A program made the translations under genes and the position numbers. The notes beneath the pieces were generated by a model. The model worked only from the letters and a program-made list of their open reading frames with translations, made no database searches and had not been told where the DNA came from. Positions 8,808 to 17,710 of a stretch of 64,000 nucleotides of DNA are shown here, one piece after another (position 1 is the first letter of the stretch; every line of letters begins with the position of its first letter). Origin of the DNA: Stenotrophomonas sp. NA06056 (lineage in GTDB: Bacteria > Pseudomonadota > Gammaproteobacteria > Xanthomonadales > Xanthomonadaceae); NCBI RefSeq assembly GCF_013364355.1, contig NZ_CP054931.1, positions 3,844,001-3,908,000 on the forward strand, written 5' to 3'.

Positions 8808-9460
8808 CACTTCGACCTCGGTCCATATCCAAGCAACAGTTCAACATTCAACCCCTGGAGATCAGGTCGATCCGAGGGCAGCTCGATGAGTAGACGATAG
8901 CGACCTGGTTCCACTCGCGATGCCTCCGCGATCCTGACCACACCGTAGACCCTTCGCTCATCGACAAGGCCTGCACTCCGTAATACGCCTTGCGCCACGC
9001 TGCTTACGGTAGTGAAAGGAACCGCGCCATCGGGACCAACTGACAGCTCCGTACGCCGGTCGCGCGAGGTGTAGTTGAGAGGGGTTTCAACCGTCGAATC
9101 GCCATCAAGCCGTTGTAGATGCACAAGGGTCGCGAAGGGCCGAACATCGATACGGCTCTGCTGGGCAAGCATGGCCTTCGCGTCCATCCCCCACACGCGC
9201 AGACCCAGCATCAGATCGGGGACGGTGCCCGGTCCAGCGGGTGGCAGATCGAATTCGATGTCTACCACCTTGCCCGCCTTGTCCAACGCAATTGGGCGCG
9301 TCAACGGCACTACCGTGCGCGCGGCGGCTTCCTCTGCGGTCAGCAGCTTCGGCGCAGGCTCGGGGGGCGTGGCTGTGCAGCCCGCCAGCGCGAGCAGCAG
9401 CATGGCTGCGGCAGGCACACGGGCGAATCGCAGAAAGGCATTCGACATTGCAGCATCCAT
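8807..9460 (-). CDS. Lipoprotein, probable immunity to effector A
   Basis: The 217-residue product has a signal peptide ending in LLALAGC, so it is a likely lipoprotein facing the periplasm. Its mature part starts with LLTAEEAAARTVVPLTRP and ends with PDLQGLNVELLLGYG, features shared with the lipoprotein at 12011-12646. It is directly upstream of, and translationally coupled to, effector A. In the X-T4SS systems described in Xanthomonas and Stenotrophomonas such lipoproteins neutralise incoming effectors. An alternative start is at 9448. Confidence 0.7.
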   Translation of the reverse strand: MDAAMSNAFLRFARVPAAAMLLLALAGCTATPPEPAPKLLTAEEAAARTVVPLTRPIALDKAGKVVDIEFDLPPAGPGTVPDLMLGLRVWGMDAKAMLAQQSRIDVRPFATLVHLQRLDGDSTVETPLNYTSRDRRTELSVGPDGAVPFTTVSSVAQGVLRSAGLVDERRVYGVVRIAEASRVEPGRYRLLIELPSDRPDLQGLNVELLLGYGPRSK

Positions 9461-9604
9461 GGTCAGGTCGGCATTCCATAGCAGCCTGTCCCACGACGGG
9501 GGCAGGCTGATGGCCGCATCTTCGCATGTACCTGTGAAAGCGCCTGTAGGACAAATCTGAACGACGACCGCAAGCACGGTTTTCTCGTCCGTCGCCACAA
9601 ACAG

Positions 9605-9635
9605 CAAGGGGCAGAGCACGTTGCCCTGCCCCTTG
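9605..9635 (-). terminator. Hairpin downstream of the beta-propeller gene
   Basis: CAAGGGGCAG at 9605-9614 pairs with CTGCCCCTTG at 9626-9635. On the minus strand it lies 22 bases after the stop of the 9657-10817 gene, but the run of T after it is weak, so termination is likely rather than certain. Confidence 0.5.
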
Positions 9636-9656
9636 GGCACTACAGAAGCGGTTCCG

Positions 9657-10817
9657 TTACAGCTGAATCCGCGCCACGCTCTCTTCCGAGCCCTTGGCAT
9701 CCTTCTCGCCGTTCTTGATGCTCACGTACAGCACGTTGTTCTTCGCATCCAGCGCCAGGCTGTTCGGGTGCGTCGGCACGGCGTAGGTGGCCACCTTCTG
9801 GTAGCTGTCGCTGTTGTACGCGGTCACCGTCCCGGCTTCGCGGTTGGTCACATACAGACGCTTGCGCGGTGCATCCAGCAGGATGCCCAGCGGGCCGGCG
9901 TCGGTCGGGATGCTGGCCAGTTCCTTGCCGTTGCTGCGGTCGAGCACCAGCACGCGCTGTCCCGGGTGCTTGCTGACCAGCCCGCTGCTCTTGGCCTGGT
10001 AACCCCGCAGCATTTCCGAGCCCTGGTCGGTCACGAACAGGCGCTTGCCTGCCGGGTCCAGCGCGATGTTCATCGGCTGCTCGGCGCCGATCTTGTGCTG
10101 GGCTTCCACCTTGTTGGAGTCCGTGCCCACCACCACCAGATCGGCCAGCAGGTTGCTGGTGTACACGCGCTTGTTGGCGGCATCCAGCGCCAGGCCCGGC
10201 GCCTTGGCATTGCCCAGGCCCGGAATGGTGTTGATCACCTTCAAGGTGTTGGTATCGATCACGAACAACACGCTGCTCACATCGGGCTGGCTGCTGTGGC
10301 CGGTCACGTACAGACGGTTGGCGGCACTGTCGACCACCAACTCGCGCAGATCGTGGGTGTAAGCGGCCTTGCCGTCCTTGCCGGTCTTCTTCTCCATCAG
10401 CTGCACGGTGCCGATGGCCTTGTTCTGTGCGGTGTCGACCACGGTCACCGACAGGTCCACCGTGTTGCCCACGTACAGGCGGTTGTGGGCGTCATCCAGC
10501 ACCACGCCGAAGGCCTTGCGCTCCAGCGGGATGCGGGTTTCCACGGCGAGCGTAGTCGGGTTCAGGCGCAGCACCTGGGCCGGGCCGGCGTCATCGCCGA
10601 AGCCACCGGACGAGGCGACGAACACCGCGTTCTGCTTGGGGCTGTAGGCCAGCTCGTAAAGGCCCTGGGCGACGGCCTGGCGCTGCACGGCGGTGGCGGG
10701 GCTGGTGGCGGGGCTGGTGGCGGGGGCGGCGTCAGCGGCGAAGGCGGTCGGAGCACCGAGGCTCAGCGACACGGCGACGGCCAGCGCGGCCGAACGGAAA
10801 AGGGAATTGCGGATCAT
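9657..10817 (-). CDS. Periplasmic YVTN/YncE-type beta-propeller protein
   Basis: A 386-residue protein with a Sec signal peptide (ALAVAVSLSLGAPTAFA), a Thr/Ala/Pro-rich linker, and then repeated blades of the form LYVxNxxxxxxxVxD (LYVGNTVDLSVTVVD, LYVTNREAGTVTAYN, LFVTDQGSE). This is the seven-bladed YVTN propeller architecture. Family members such as E. coli YncE are periplasmic and bind DNA or ligands; the role here is unknown. It interrupts the effector island between copies A and B. Start 10817 was chosen for the signal peptide. Confidence 0.8.
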   Translation of the reverse strand: MIRNSLFRSAALAVAVSLSLGAPTAFAADAAPATSPATSPATAVQRQAVAQGLYELAYSPKQNAVFVASSGGFGDDAGPAQVLRLNPTTLAVETRIPLERKAFGVVLDDAHNRLYVGNTVDLSVTVVDTAQNKAIGTVQLMEKKTGKDGKAAYTHDLRELVVDSAANRLYVTGHSSQPDVSSVLFVIDTNTLKVINTIPGLGNAKAPGLALDAANKRVYTSNLLADLVVVGTDSNKVEAQHKIGAEQPMNIALDPAGKRLFVTDQGSEMLRGYQAKSSGLVSKHPGQRVLVLDRSNGKELASIPTDAGPLGILLDAPRKRLYVTNREAGTVTAYNSDSYQKVATYAVPTHPNSLALDAKNNVLYVSIKNGEKDAKGSEESVARIQL

Positions 10818-10997
10818 GCGAGCGTCCTTCAATGGGCACGGAGGGTGTCCTGGCTCGCGGGGCCGTTCTTCGACGGCCCGGCCCTGCATCTGTCTGCGCG
10901 GGGTGGGGCTGGCTGGGTAGCGGGGGAATGGTAGCAGGTGGGGCCCGTGGCGTCCGCCTGCGGATGCATGGCGGACGCGCGATCCTGCACGGAGCGC

Positions 10998-12008
10998 CTA
11001 CGCCATGCGCGGGGCGTGCGCCTGGGCCAGCTGCTGCTCTTCCTGCTGCCGCTGGGCATCACGCTGCGGCTGTGCCTGTGCCAACTGCTCGATGCACTCG
11101 AAGGAGGCGGCCACTGGCGTCTGCGCTGCAACGTCAGCCGGCAGACTGGCGCGTTGATGCGCGGGGTCGCTGCGATCGCCTTGCACGATGAAGAGATTGG
11201 GTGCTGCATCGCCACGGCGCTCACCGAGCAGCACATCGTCTACGCGAGCGAATTGCTGCTCCTTGGAGAGGGCGAGAAGGCTGGCGCTGACGTTGCCGTT
11301 CTGGGCGCCGAAGGTGCCAAGGTCGGCCACCTGCTGATGGAGCTGGTTGAGGCGGGAGTGATCGGCGTGGGATGGATCGGCGGGGGTTCCCGCCGCTGCG
11401 ATGGAGTTGTTGCGAAGATGCTCGCCGTTCTCGGTGAACATCCACTCCCGGAACGTCTGCTTCGGCATTGGGTTCCATTGCACCTTGTCCAGCTCGCTGC
11501 CCTTTACCTGCTGGGGAATGGCGTTGACTGGAAGGACGTTGTCCAAGACTCTGCTGGCCCCTTCGTAGTTCTTGATCTCACCGGCCAAGCCCACCGGACG
11601 CATGCCCGCGTGGTTCAGTGCCCCCCAAGCAAAGTCGGTGCAGGCGTTGGAGAAAAAGTCGTAGTTCATGTCGAAGCCGTGCTTCTTCGGGTCGGCCGAG
11701 AACTCGAGAATGCGGTCGTACTGCTCCTTGCTGATCTCGATCGTTCGCTCGAAGCGGGGCTTGTCGTAGACCGACACATCCAGGTCATCAACCTTGCCCC
11801 TGTTCGGGTTCTCCTTCGTCCCCGCCAAAGTGAAACCAACGCTCTCCGGCAAGGGCTCGCCCGAGCGACGCAGCGACAGGAACATGTGCCCCGCGAACGA
11901 TGGCTCCAGCAGCAACCTGTTCCCCTCAGCGTCACGTCCGTAACGGGGTGTACCGGGGGCCGCCAGATGGATGGTCACGCTGTAGCGCTCGGCATCGTCC
12001 TTGTGCAT
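10998..12008 (-). CDS. X-T4SS effector, predicted permuted papain-like toxin (copy B)
   Basis: 336 residues, paralogous to copy A. It begins with YSVTIHLAAPGTP and has GHMF (His41) and SNACTDFAW (Cys123, Asp125). The C-terminal XVIPCD contains RVDDVLLG, LFIVQGDRSDPAH and QTPVAASFE, followed by a Gln-rich tail (QRDAQRQQEEQQ). It lies two bases after the lipoprotein gene 12011-12646, and that gene overlaps copy C, so all three form one operon. Predicted role: killing of neighbouring bacteria after T4SS delivery. Confidence 0.75.
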   Translation of the reverse strand: MHKDDAERYSVTIHLAAPGTPRYGRDAEGNRLLLEPSFAGHMFLSLRRSGEPLPESVGFTLAGTKENPNRGKVDDLDVSVYDKPRFERTIEISKEQYDRILEFSADPKKHGFDMNYDFFSNACTDFAWGALNHAGMRPVGLAGEIKNYEGASRVLDNVLPVNAIPQQVKGSELDKVQWNPMPKQTFREWMFTENGEHLRNNSIAAAGTPADPSHADHSRLNQLHQQVADLGTFGAQNGNVSASLLALSKEQQFARVDDVLLGERRGDAAPNLFIVQGDRSDPAHQRASLPADVAAQTPVAASFECIEQLAQAQPQRDAQRQQEEQQLAQAHAPRMA

Positions 12009-12010
12009 GT

Positions 12011-12646
12011 CTACTTTCCTAGTGATTGGTAGCCAACGATCAATTCTGCTTTCAAGCCTTCCAGCTGGGGTCGATCCTCAACAAGATCTACCAACAGAAC
12101 GTAGCGCCCAGGCGCAATTCCCCCGACCTGCGCCAACTGCAGCGTGCGATAGAGCGCCTCCTCAGAGTACAACCCCGCCTCGGCAAGACTGTTGATATCA
12201 ACGCTCCCCGTCGTCAGGTCCGTCACCACGCCATCATCTGGGATCTTCTGCGAGTCACGCCCATCGCGGGTGCGCTGCCAGAGCTGTACAGGGCCAGGCG
12301 CGCTACCATCAATCCGCTCCAAGCGCAGCCGCGTTGGCAGCCTCCCCAGCGTGATCTTCTCCGACGCATCCAGCAGCCGGCGCGCGTCGGTGTCCTGCAG
12401 CCGCAGCCCGACGTTCAGGATCGGAATGGCCGGCTTCTGAGGCGCGGGCAGGTCGAAAGTGACCTCGGCAATCCGCCCGGCCTTCTGCAACTGCACTACC
12501 CGTGTAAACGGCACCACGGTGCGGGCTTCGGCCTGCGCTGGTGTCAGAAGCGTGGGCGCAACCTCAGGCGCTGAAGATGCACGGCACGCCGCCAGCATGC
12601 CCAGCACAACCAAGGTCACCAGCACCCGCTGCAGTTGCACGATCAT
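12011..12646 (-). CDS. Lipoprotein, probable immunity to effector B and/or C
   Basis: The 211-residue product has a signal peptide ending in VVLGMLAAC, a lipobox that makes the Cys the likely lipidation site. The mature protein resembles the 8807-9460 lipoprotein (LLTPAQAEARTVVPFTR; PGRYVLLVDL; LEGLKAELIVGY). Its start overlaps the end of effector C by four bases and its end is two bases from the start of effector B. It could therefore protect against either, but the lipoprotein-then-effector order seen for copies A and D favours B. Confidence 0.7.
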   Translation of the reverse strand: MIVQLQRVLVTLVVLGMLAACRASSAPEVAPTLLTPAQAEARTVVPFTRVVQLQKAGRIAEVTFDLPAPQKPAIPILNVGLRLQDTDARRLLDASEKITLGRLPTRLRLERIDGSAPGPVQLWQRTRDGRDSQKIPDDGVVTDLTTGSVDINSLAEAGLYSEEALYRTLQLAQVGGIAPGRYVLLVDLVEDRPQLEGLKAELIVGYQSLGK

Positions 12647-13569
12647 TGCTCCTTCAACCGCAGCGAATCGGCCACATCCGTCTGTGCCGCTACTTCCGTA
12701 GCAATGCTCGCCCGTCGATGCCCGGGGTCATCGCGGTCGCCCTGCACGATGAAGATGCTCTCCGCCTCATGGCTGCTCTTGGTAGGCCGGCTGAGCAGCA
12801 CGTGGTCCACGCGGGACAGGTTGTTCTGCTTGGCCAGCACCAGCAAGCTCGCGCTGATGCGCTGGCTGGTGTCGTCGAAGGTACGGCCGTGGGCGGCGTC
12901 CAGCTCGGCCACCTTCTGGATCAGCTGCGCGAACAGCCGGTGGTCGGGGTGCGAGGGGTCCAGCAGCGTACCGGCCACTTCCATCGGGCTGGGCGGCGGC
13001 TCGTGGCTCGGACGACCGCCTTCGCGATGCAGCCCGGCCTCGCGTTCGGGCATCGGGTGGTGCTGTTCGCCATTCAATTCGCTTGCCGGGAACGGTGCGG
13101 CAATGCACTGGATTTCCGGCAGGTTGAACAGCACCGCGAATTCGCCCAGGTTGCTACCGCCATCGAGCGGTGCAGGCTGCGAATGCAGGCCGGCGTAGTG
13201 CAGCGCGGCCCAGACGAAATCGCTGCATCGGTTGATGGTGGCCGGGCGATCGACGTCGAAGCCGAACTCGGCCGGCTCCTCGGCGAAATCGCGCAGGCAG
13301 CCGTAGTGCTCCTCGCTGATTTCCAGCGTGCGGCTGTAGTACGGGTCGCGGTGCTCGTCGGCGTCGTCGTGCACGACTTCGGCGTACTGCACACCGGCAG
13401 CGGCATCACCGGGCGGCAGGCGCGGCGGTGCGAAGCCGTAGCTGTGCGCTTCCTCGCCGGCGGTGGTCTGGAAATACATGTGGCCGCGCGGTGAGCTACC
13501 GCCGCTGTTCAGCGGGGTGCCGGGCGCGGCCAGAAAGAGGGTTACCGTGTAGCGTGCTGCTTGCTCCAT
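12643..13569 (-). CDS. X-T4SS effector, predicted permuted papain-like toxin (copy C)
   Basis: 308 residues, first gene of the operon 13569-10998. It begins with YTVTLFLAAPGTP, then GHMY (His30) and INRCSDFVW (Cys115, Asp117). The XVIPCD contains RVDHVLLS, IFIVQGDRDDPGH and QTDVADS but ends soon after, without the long Gln-rich tail of A and B. Unlike A, B and D it has no lipoprotein immediately upstream, so it either shares the downstream lipoprotein or has lost its own. Confidence 0.75.
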   Translation of the reverse strand: MEQAARYTVTLFLAAPGTPLNSGGSSPRGHMYFQTTAGEEAHSYGFAPPRLPPGDAAAGVQYAEVVHDDADEHRDPYYSRTLEISEEHYGCLRDFAEEPAEFGFDVDRPATINRCSDFVWAALHYAGLHSQPAPLDGGSNLGEFAVLFNLPEIQCIAAPFPASELNGEQHHPMPEREAGLHREGGRPSHEPPPSPMEVAGTLLDPSHPDHRLFAQLIQKVAELDAAHGRTFDDTSQRISASLLVLAKQNNLSRVDHVLLSRPTKSSHEAESIFIVQGDRDDPGHRRASIATEVAAQTDVADSLRLKEQ

Positions 13570-14150
13570 GCCTGCTCAGCCTTGTTGGGTACTGCGGTCC
13601 TGGCCGGATGATCGCATAGGTGGGTTCGCGGGCAGGTGGAGGCGGCCTGGGTGACGGGATTGGCTTGCTGAATGTGTGAACCAGGGAGCAGTACGGTGCG
13701 TCAGCGAGCCGGAGTGTGGAGTACAGCAGGGACGCCTCGTATAGTTGACGCATGTGAAGCAATGGACTTGCTTATGGACCTCATCATGAGGCCGCCGACA
13801 CTGCTGCCGTTGAATGAACGCCTGCGTGGACCAGGCTTTCAGACCGCGACCACTGTGGTTATTGGCTCGAAACTATGCAAGCGGCTATGCAGACGCGGAA
13901 CGTCCAAGCCCTCGCACAGTCCGTTTTGGGTTGACCATGCGCCGTGTGCGTCCAGCGCGGTTCAACATGTTGCTGGCTGTTACATCCGGCAACGTATCTG
14001 TCACCGGCAGGACCAACGGTCCGATGTCACTCTGCATCAAGGGCGACCGGTCTGTTATCGATGCCGAATCCCTCCTTGTTCTTGTGGACACCGATTGGCC
14101 AGTTTGACTGGTCATTACCAGTAGTCTCACCACGAAATGCAGGAATTGAG
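13570..14150. other. Gap between divergent effector loci, no supported gene
   Basis: This stretch separates the minus-strand effector operon from the plus-strand immunity-effector operon and should contain both promoters. Several open frames exist (13672-14124, 13814-14107), but none has a ribosome-binding site, a family resemblance or convincing composition. The right half is less GC-rich than the flanks, as are the following immunity genes, which suggests acquired DNA. Confidence 0.5.
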
Positions 14151-14666
14151 ATGCCCTTCCACTTCCAAGCCAAGCCCTACTCCTCGCTCGATCCAATCAG
14201 CGAAACAGAGATCCCTCGTCCAAGAATTGGACCGACTGTGCTGGCTGACGGCCGGCACGGAACCGAGTATCAGTTCGCCATCTATCGAGGAGATTCGCGG
14301 GTAGGCGGAGTAGGGTTCGATGGGTGGGATGAAATGACCCAAGATGTGGGTCGCCCTGTCCACGCCTTCGTATTTGACCTTAGGCAAGCTCAGGTCATCC
14401 ACGCCATGCTGACATACAAGCAGACGTTGGGTAGTGTCGATGACGATTTCACCTATCTCCAAGGCCTCGCGCAAGGCTTCGTACTGTCATTTGCCGGTCG
14501 GACTGACAACGATGAGGCCCTAAGGTACCTGGCGGTGACCAGCCCAAATGCACTAATGGAATCGCAGGTCCCAGTGCCTGCAAACGTCGCCCAAAGAGAC
14601 GACGGTTCCATTGTGCTGGCCAGTATCGACGTCCCTGTACTCGGCGGCCGAGGTCATATGCCATGA
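14151..14666 (+). CDS. Predicted cytoplasmic immunity protein 1
   Basis: The 171-residue protein has no signal peptide. It is clearly paralogous to the product of 14848-15357: both have an LADGxxxxEYQ or LPDGxxxxEYQ stretch near residues 30-45, a middle LDLSASEV/FDLRQAQV element, and a VLASI/LLASL strand near the end. AGGAATTGAG precedes ATG at 14151. Its stop overlaps the start of a toxin-like N-terminal remnant (ATGA), the coupling expected for an immunity-toxin pair. The sequence is lower in GC than the chromosome. The immunity role is inferred from this arrangement. Confidence 0.55.
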   Translation: MPFHFQAKPYSSLDPISETEIPRPRIGPTVLADGRHGTEYQFAIYRGDSRVGGVGFDGWDEMTQDVGRPVHAFVFDLRQAQVIHAMLTYKQTLGSVDDDFTYLQGLAQGFVLSFAGRTDNDEALRYLAVTSPNALMESQVPVPANVAQRDDGSIVLASIDVPVLGGRGHMP

Positions 14667-14761
14667 GCAAAATCATCTTCGATGACTTTGTGAAGACCAC
14701 ACTCGGCGGCAACTCCTCACGACCGCTCTCGCGGAAATCGGTGTTGCGGCCCATGACGTGA
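14663..14761 (+). pseudogene. N-terminal remnant of a lost effector
   Basis: ATG overlaps the stop of immunity gene 1 (ATGA) and opens a 32-codon frame starting MSKIIFDDFVKTTL. The large effector downstream starts MPQFSFDKFALTTL: the spacing of Phe-Asp-x-Phe and Thr-Thr-Leu is identical. After about 20 residues the similarity ends and a stop follows. The likely history is an immunity-toxin unit whose toxin was deleted down to its first codons. Confidence 0.5.
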
Positions 14762-14847
14762 GACCGGACTCTACGCAGCGACACTGCCTGCAGGCGGATG
14801 CCCGCAGAGTGAAGGTGCGATACAACCATCACCTCCAGAGAAATAGA

Positions 14848-15357
14848 ATGTCCATTGAATTCAGGCCGGATTCCAACTCCGCATTCGACGCATCGAGTGC
14901 AGTAAGAATTTCTTTTCCACGGATTCTACCGGCAACTCTGCCCGACGGAAGCGAAGCCATTGAGTACCAATACACTTTCCGTCGTGACGGAGAGCGGGTT
15001 GCGTCGCTCGGAATCCTTGGCACTGAAACTCTTTCGGTTCAGGGCAGCGGACACGAGCGTCTTTGCACACTGGACCTTAGCGCCAGTGAAGTGTTGGAAT
15101 CGATCATTGATTTTAAGAGAGATATCGAGAATTCAGACGATACCACTTCGTTCATCCGCGCTGTCGCGCAGGGACTACTGAACGTGTTCTCCAATCAACC
15201 CAGCATTTTTGAGAGCATTCGTTACATCGCCTTTTGTCGGGTTGATTCATTGATCCAACTCGGTATCGCGTTACCTGAAGACAGCCTACTCCTACGCGAT
15301 GAAGTGGTACTCCTGGCCAGTCTTTTTGTTCCGCAGCAGCGAGCCGAGGTTGGGTGA
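14848..15357 (+). CDS. Predicted cytoplasmic immunity protein 2
   Basis: The 169-residue soluble protein is paralogous to 14151-14666 over its whole length (for example LPDGSEAIEYQY versus LADGRHGTEYQF, and AVAQGLLNVF versus GLAQGFVLSF). Its TGA at 15355-15357 is followed after one base by the ATG of the large effector, so translation is coupled. This position is where the immunity gene of that effector is expected. No family is recognised, and the function is inferred from context and from the duplicated neighbour. Confidence 0.6.
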   Translation: MSIEFRPDSNSAFDASSAVRISFPRILPATLPDGSEAIEYQYTFRRDGERVASLGILGTETLSVQGSGHERLCTLDLSASEVLESIIDFKRDIENSDDTTSFIRAVAQGLLNVFSNQPSIFESIRYIAFCRVDSLIQLGIALPEDSLLLRDEVVLLASLFVPQQRAEVG

Positions 15358-15358
15358 T

Positions 15359-17710
15359 ATGCCTCAGTTTTCATTTGATAAGTTCGCGCTGACGACGTTG
15401 GTACCTGCCACAGATGTGACCACCAGGGCGCGCCTCACGGACCAGCAGAAGGCCGAGATTGTCGACTATCTGAAATCCCCGGGCTCCGGCCCCGATCAGC
15501 TAACGAGCTACGAGGAGTTCGTCAACTCAAAGCTCCGTAGTTTTCCTGCTGAGCTACCGTCCGGCGTTGACTATGTGGTGTTCTCCGGTACTGACAGGGC
15601 AAAAAAGGGGAACTATTTCAACGCGACGGATTACGGTAAAGATCTGCAGGGAAGCACAGGCATCATCGGGGATACGCCCTGGGGCAAGTACATTGAAGAG
15701 GTAGGCAACAATCCCGCAGCCCATCCAGAATTTCATGCGGTTGCAGGCAAGTTTCAAGATTTCATGGATGCCCGGGGCTTCAAGCCGATGGGCACCGGCA
15801 TTGGCGCGCTCCAGGACATGATGTGGAACGCCGGCAGCTCCCAGTTCCTCGAAAACGCCATCGCCACCGGCAAGCCACTTGTCGCCTTCGTAGACGGAGC
15901 GCCCGCCAACCGTGGGTTCAGCAACTTCGAGCTGCCCACCGCCCTCGAACACCCCCAACTCCGCGTCAACGGCTACCCCGTAAGCGCCTTCGGTGCCGAC
16001 CCGCTCACCTTCGTGAGCCAGTCAGCCGCCGAGTACCAAACCCTCGAGCGCACCCTGGCCCAGCACGCCACCGCCAATACTGGCCAAGCGGTCGACGTGG
16101 CCCAGGTACGCTTGCACCTGAAGCCCATCGATGGCTATGACGCCATGGGCAAGACCCTCTTCGAGAAGCCCCTGCACGACTACAGCGCCCTAAGCCTGCA
16201 CGAGATGTCGACCACCCGCGCGGAATGGGTCGCTGCTCGCTCGGCGCTGTCTACAGGCCCGCGTCTGTTCGCCGATCTGCCTGAGCCAACTCCGCATTCG
16301 CCGCTGCAGCCGGGCGCGCCGCGCGGGCCTCCGGGCATGGCAGTAGCCGAGGCGGTACCTCACGGTGTGAACCCCGGCATGAAAGCACTTGGCGTGGCCG
16401 GCGTCGCCCTTATGGCGCACGACTTCGCCACCTCCGGCCACAAATGGGTTGAGCTGAACTCGCAAGGCAACACCGCCGGTGCAGATTCCACCTCGGCGCA
16501 TTTCGTCGGCCGCAACCTGGGCGGTGCGCTGGGCGGCTTCGCAGCAGGTGCAGGCATTGGCCTCGTATCCGGGTCGTGGACGGGCCCCGGCGCTGTCGTC
16601 GCTGGCATCGGTGGTGGCGTGTTGGGCGCCCATCTGGGTGAAAAGTGGGCCGAACAGAAGGATATCGAGCGGGTCTACATCCAGCAGGATCCATTGCAGC
16701 GTACCTGGACGCGCAACCCGGCAGACCCGGATGGCCGCTGGCTGCGCAACGCCGAGCAACAGCAGGTGCAGAGCGCTGATCTGGGTACAGGCGTGGAGGT
16801 GCGGCCAGTGCAGACGGCTCGGGGCGACGATGTCACCTTCCGCGCCGACTATGTGGCTACTGGCACGCTGGAGCGCCAATTGAACTGGCAGGCCGCCCGT
16901 GCCTCCTACGAGCTGGGCCTGGCCAACCTGCCGCCGCCACGGGATCCTTACCGACTGAGCGCCAATGGCGTGAGCGAACCGCCACCCGGCGCGTTCGAGA
17001 CCGGCAGGGCATTCGTCCGCGACACCGCCTCGCGGCAATGGGCGCTGGAGATCAAGGAAGTCGTGGACGGGCGCACACCCATCACTCGACGCGAGCCTGT
17101 TCCGCCGGAAAGCGAACCCGCCTTGGATGAGCAGTCGCGCACAGTGATCGCGCAGAACGCAGCGAACACCAAAGCGGCCGTGGCCGCGCGCTACATGGTG
17201 GCCCACGAGCAGGGCCGCTGGGGTGATTTCGGCGACGCCCAGAACCCGTCCATTCCGCAGGCCATCCGCGATGCGCAGGACAGCGCCGATACCCTGCGCG
17301 CAAGCGACGGCCGCAGCTACAGCCGCCACGCGGATGGCCAGTGGCTGCACGAAGGCGTGGTCTACAACAGCCAGGCCAATCGCAACGTCGGCGATGAGCT
17401 GGAGATCACCTGGCAGAGCCAGAACGCCGGCATTGCAGACATGGGCAGGATGGCCGAGCAGATCAAGGCCACCGTGCACATCGCGCCTGAGGGCGTGCGC
17501 GGCCAGGTGGAATCGCTGTACGCGAAACATGGCATCCAACGCACCGAGGAGCAGCTTGCCGCCACCACGGCCGCGGTTGAACAGAATCTTGCCGCCGTTG
17601 GAAAACAGGCCGACATCACATTGGAGCTGATGCCCGACCCACGCACGCGCCCAGCCCGGATAGTGCGATTACCTCGTTCGGCACTGCCGCGGGCAACCGC
17701 ATGGTGCTGA
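15359..17710 (+). CDS. Large X-T4SS effector, N-terminal part cut off by a frameshift
   Basis: The frame encodes 783 residues. Residues 1-310 form a domain I do not recognise (VDYVVFSGTDRAKKGNYF; GALQDMMWNAGSSQF; GKPLVAFVDGAPANRGF). Residues about 350-430 are rich in Gly and Ala (GGALGGFAAGAGIGLVSG), like membrane-interacting glycine-zipper segments in other toxins. A polar region with repeated short motifs follows. At 17638-17640 the reading frame appears to lose one C: the correct continuation is in the frame of 17701-18336, which carries the XVIPCD. The last ~23 residues encoded here are therefore out-of-frame sequence. Confidence 0.7.
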   Translation: MPQFSFDKFALTTLVPATDVTTRARLTDQQKAEIVDYLKSPGSGPDQLTSYEEFVNSKLRSFPAELPSGVDYVVFSGTDRAKKGNYFNATDYGKDLQGSTGIIGDTPWGKYIEEVGNNPAAHPEFHAVAGKFQDFMDARGFKPMGTGIGALQDMMWNAGSSQFLENAIATGKPLVAFVDGAPANRGFSNFELPTALEHPQLRVNGYPVSAFGADPLTFVSQSAAEYQTLERTLAQHATANTGQAVDVAQVRLHLKPIDGYDAMGKTLFEKPLHDYSALSLHEMSTTRAEWVAARSALSTGPRLFADLPEPTPHSPLQPGAPRGPPGMAVAEAVPHGVNPGMKALGVAGVALMAHDFATSGHKWVELNSQGNTAGADSTSAHFVGRNLGGALGGFAAGAGIGLVSGSWTGPGAVVAGIGGGVLGAHLGEKWAEQKDIERVYIQQDPLQRTWTRNPADPDGRWLRNAEQQQVQSADLGTGVEVRPVQTARGDDVTFRADYVATGTLERQLNWQAARASYELGLANLPPPRDPYRLSANGVSEPPPGAFETGRAFVRDTASRQWALEIKEVVDGRTPITRREPVPPESEPALDEQSRTVIAQNAANTKAAVAARYMVAHEQGRWGDFGDAQNPSIPQAIRDAQDSADTLRASDGRSYSRHADGQWLHEGVVYNSQANRNVGDELEITWQSQNAGIADMGRMAEQIKATVHIAPEGVRGQVESLYAKHGIQRTEEQLAATTAAVEQNLAAVGKQADITLELMPDPRTRPARIVRLPRSALPRATAWC

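Noticed and set aside
13672..14124. A 150-codon plus-strand frame in the gap before the immunity genes
   Set aside because: No ribosome-binding site, no recognisable motif and overlapping frames of equal quality; left as an uncoding gap.
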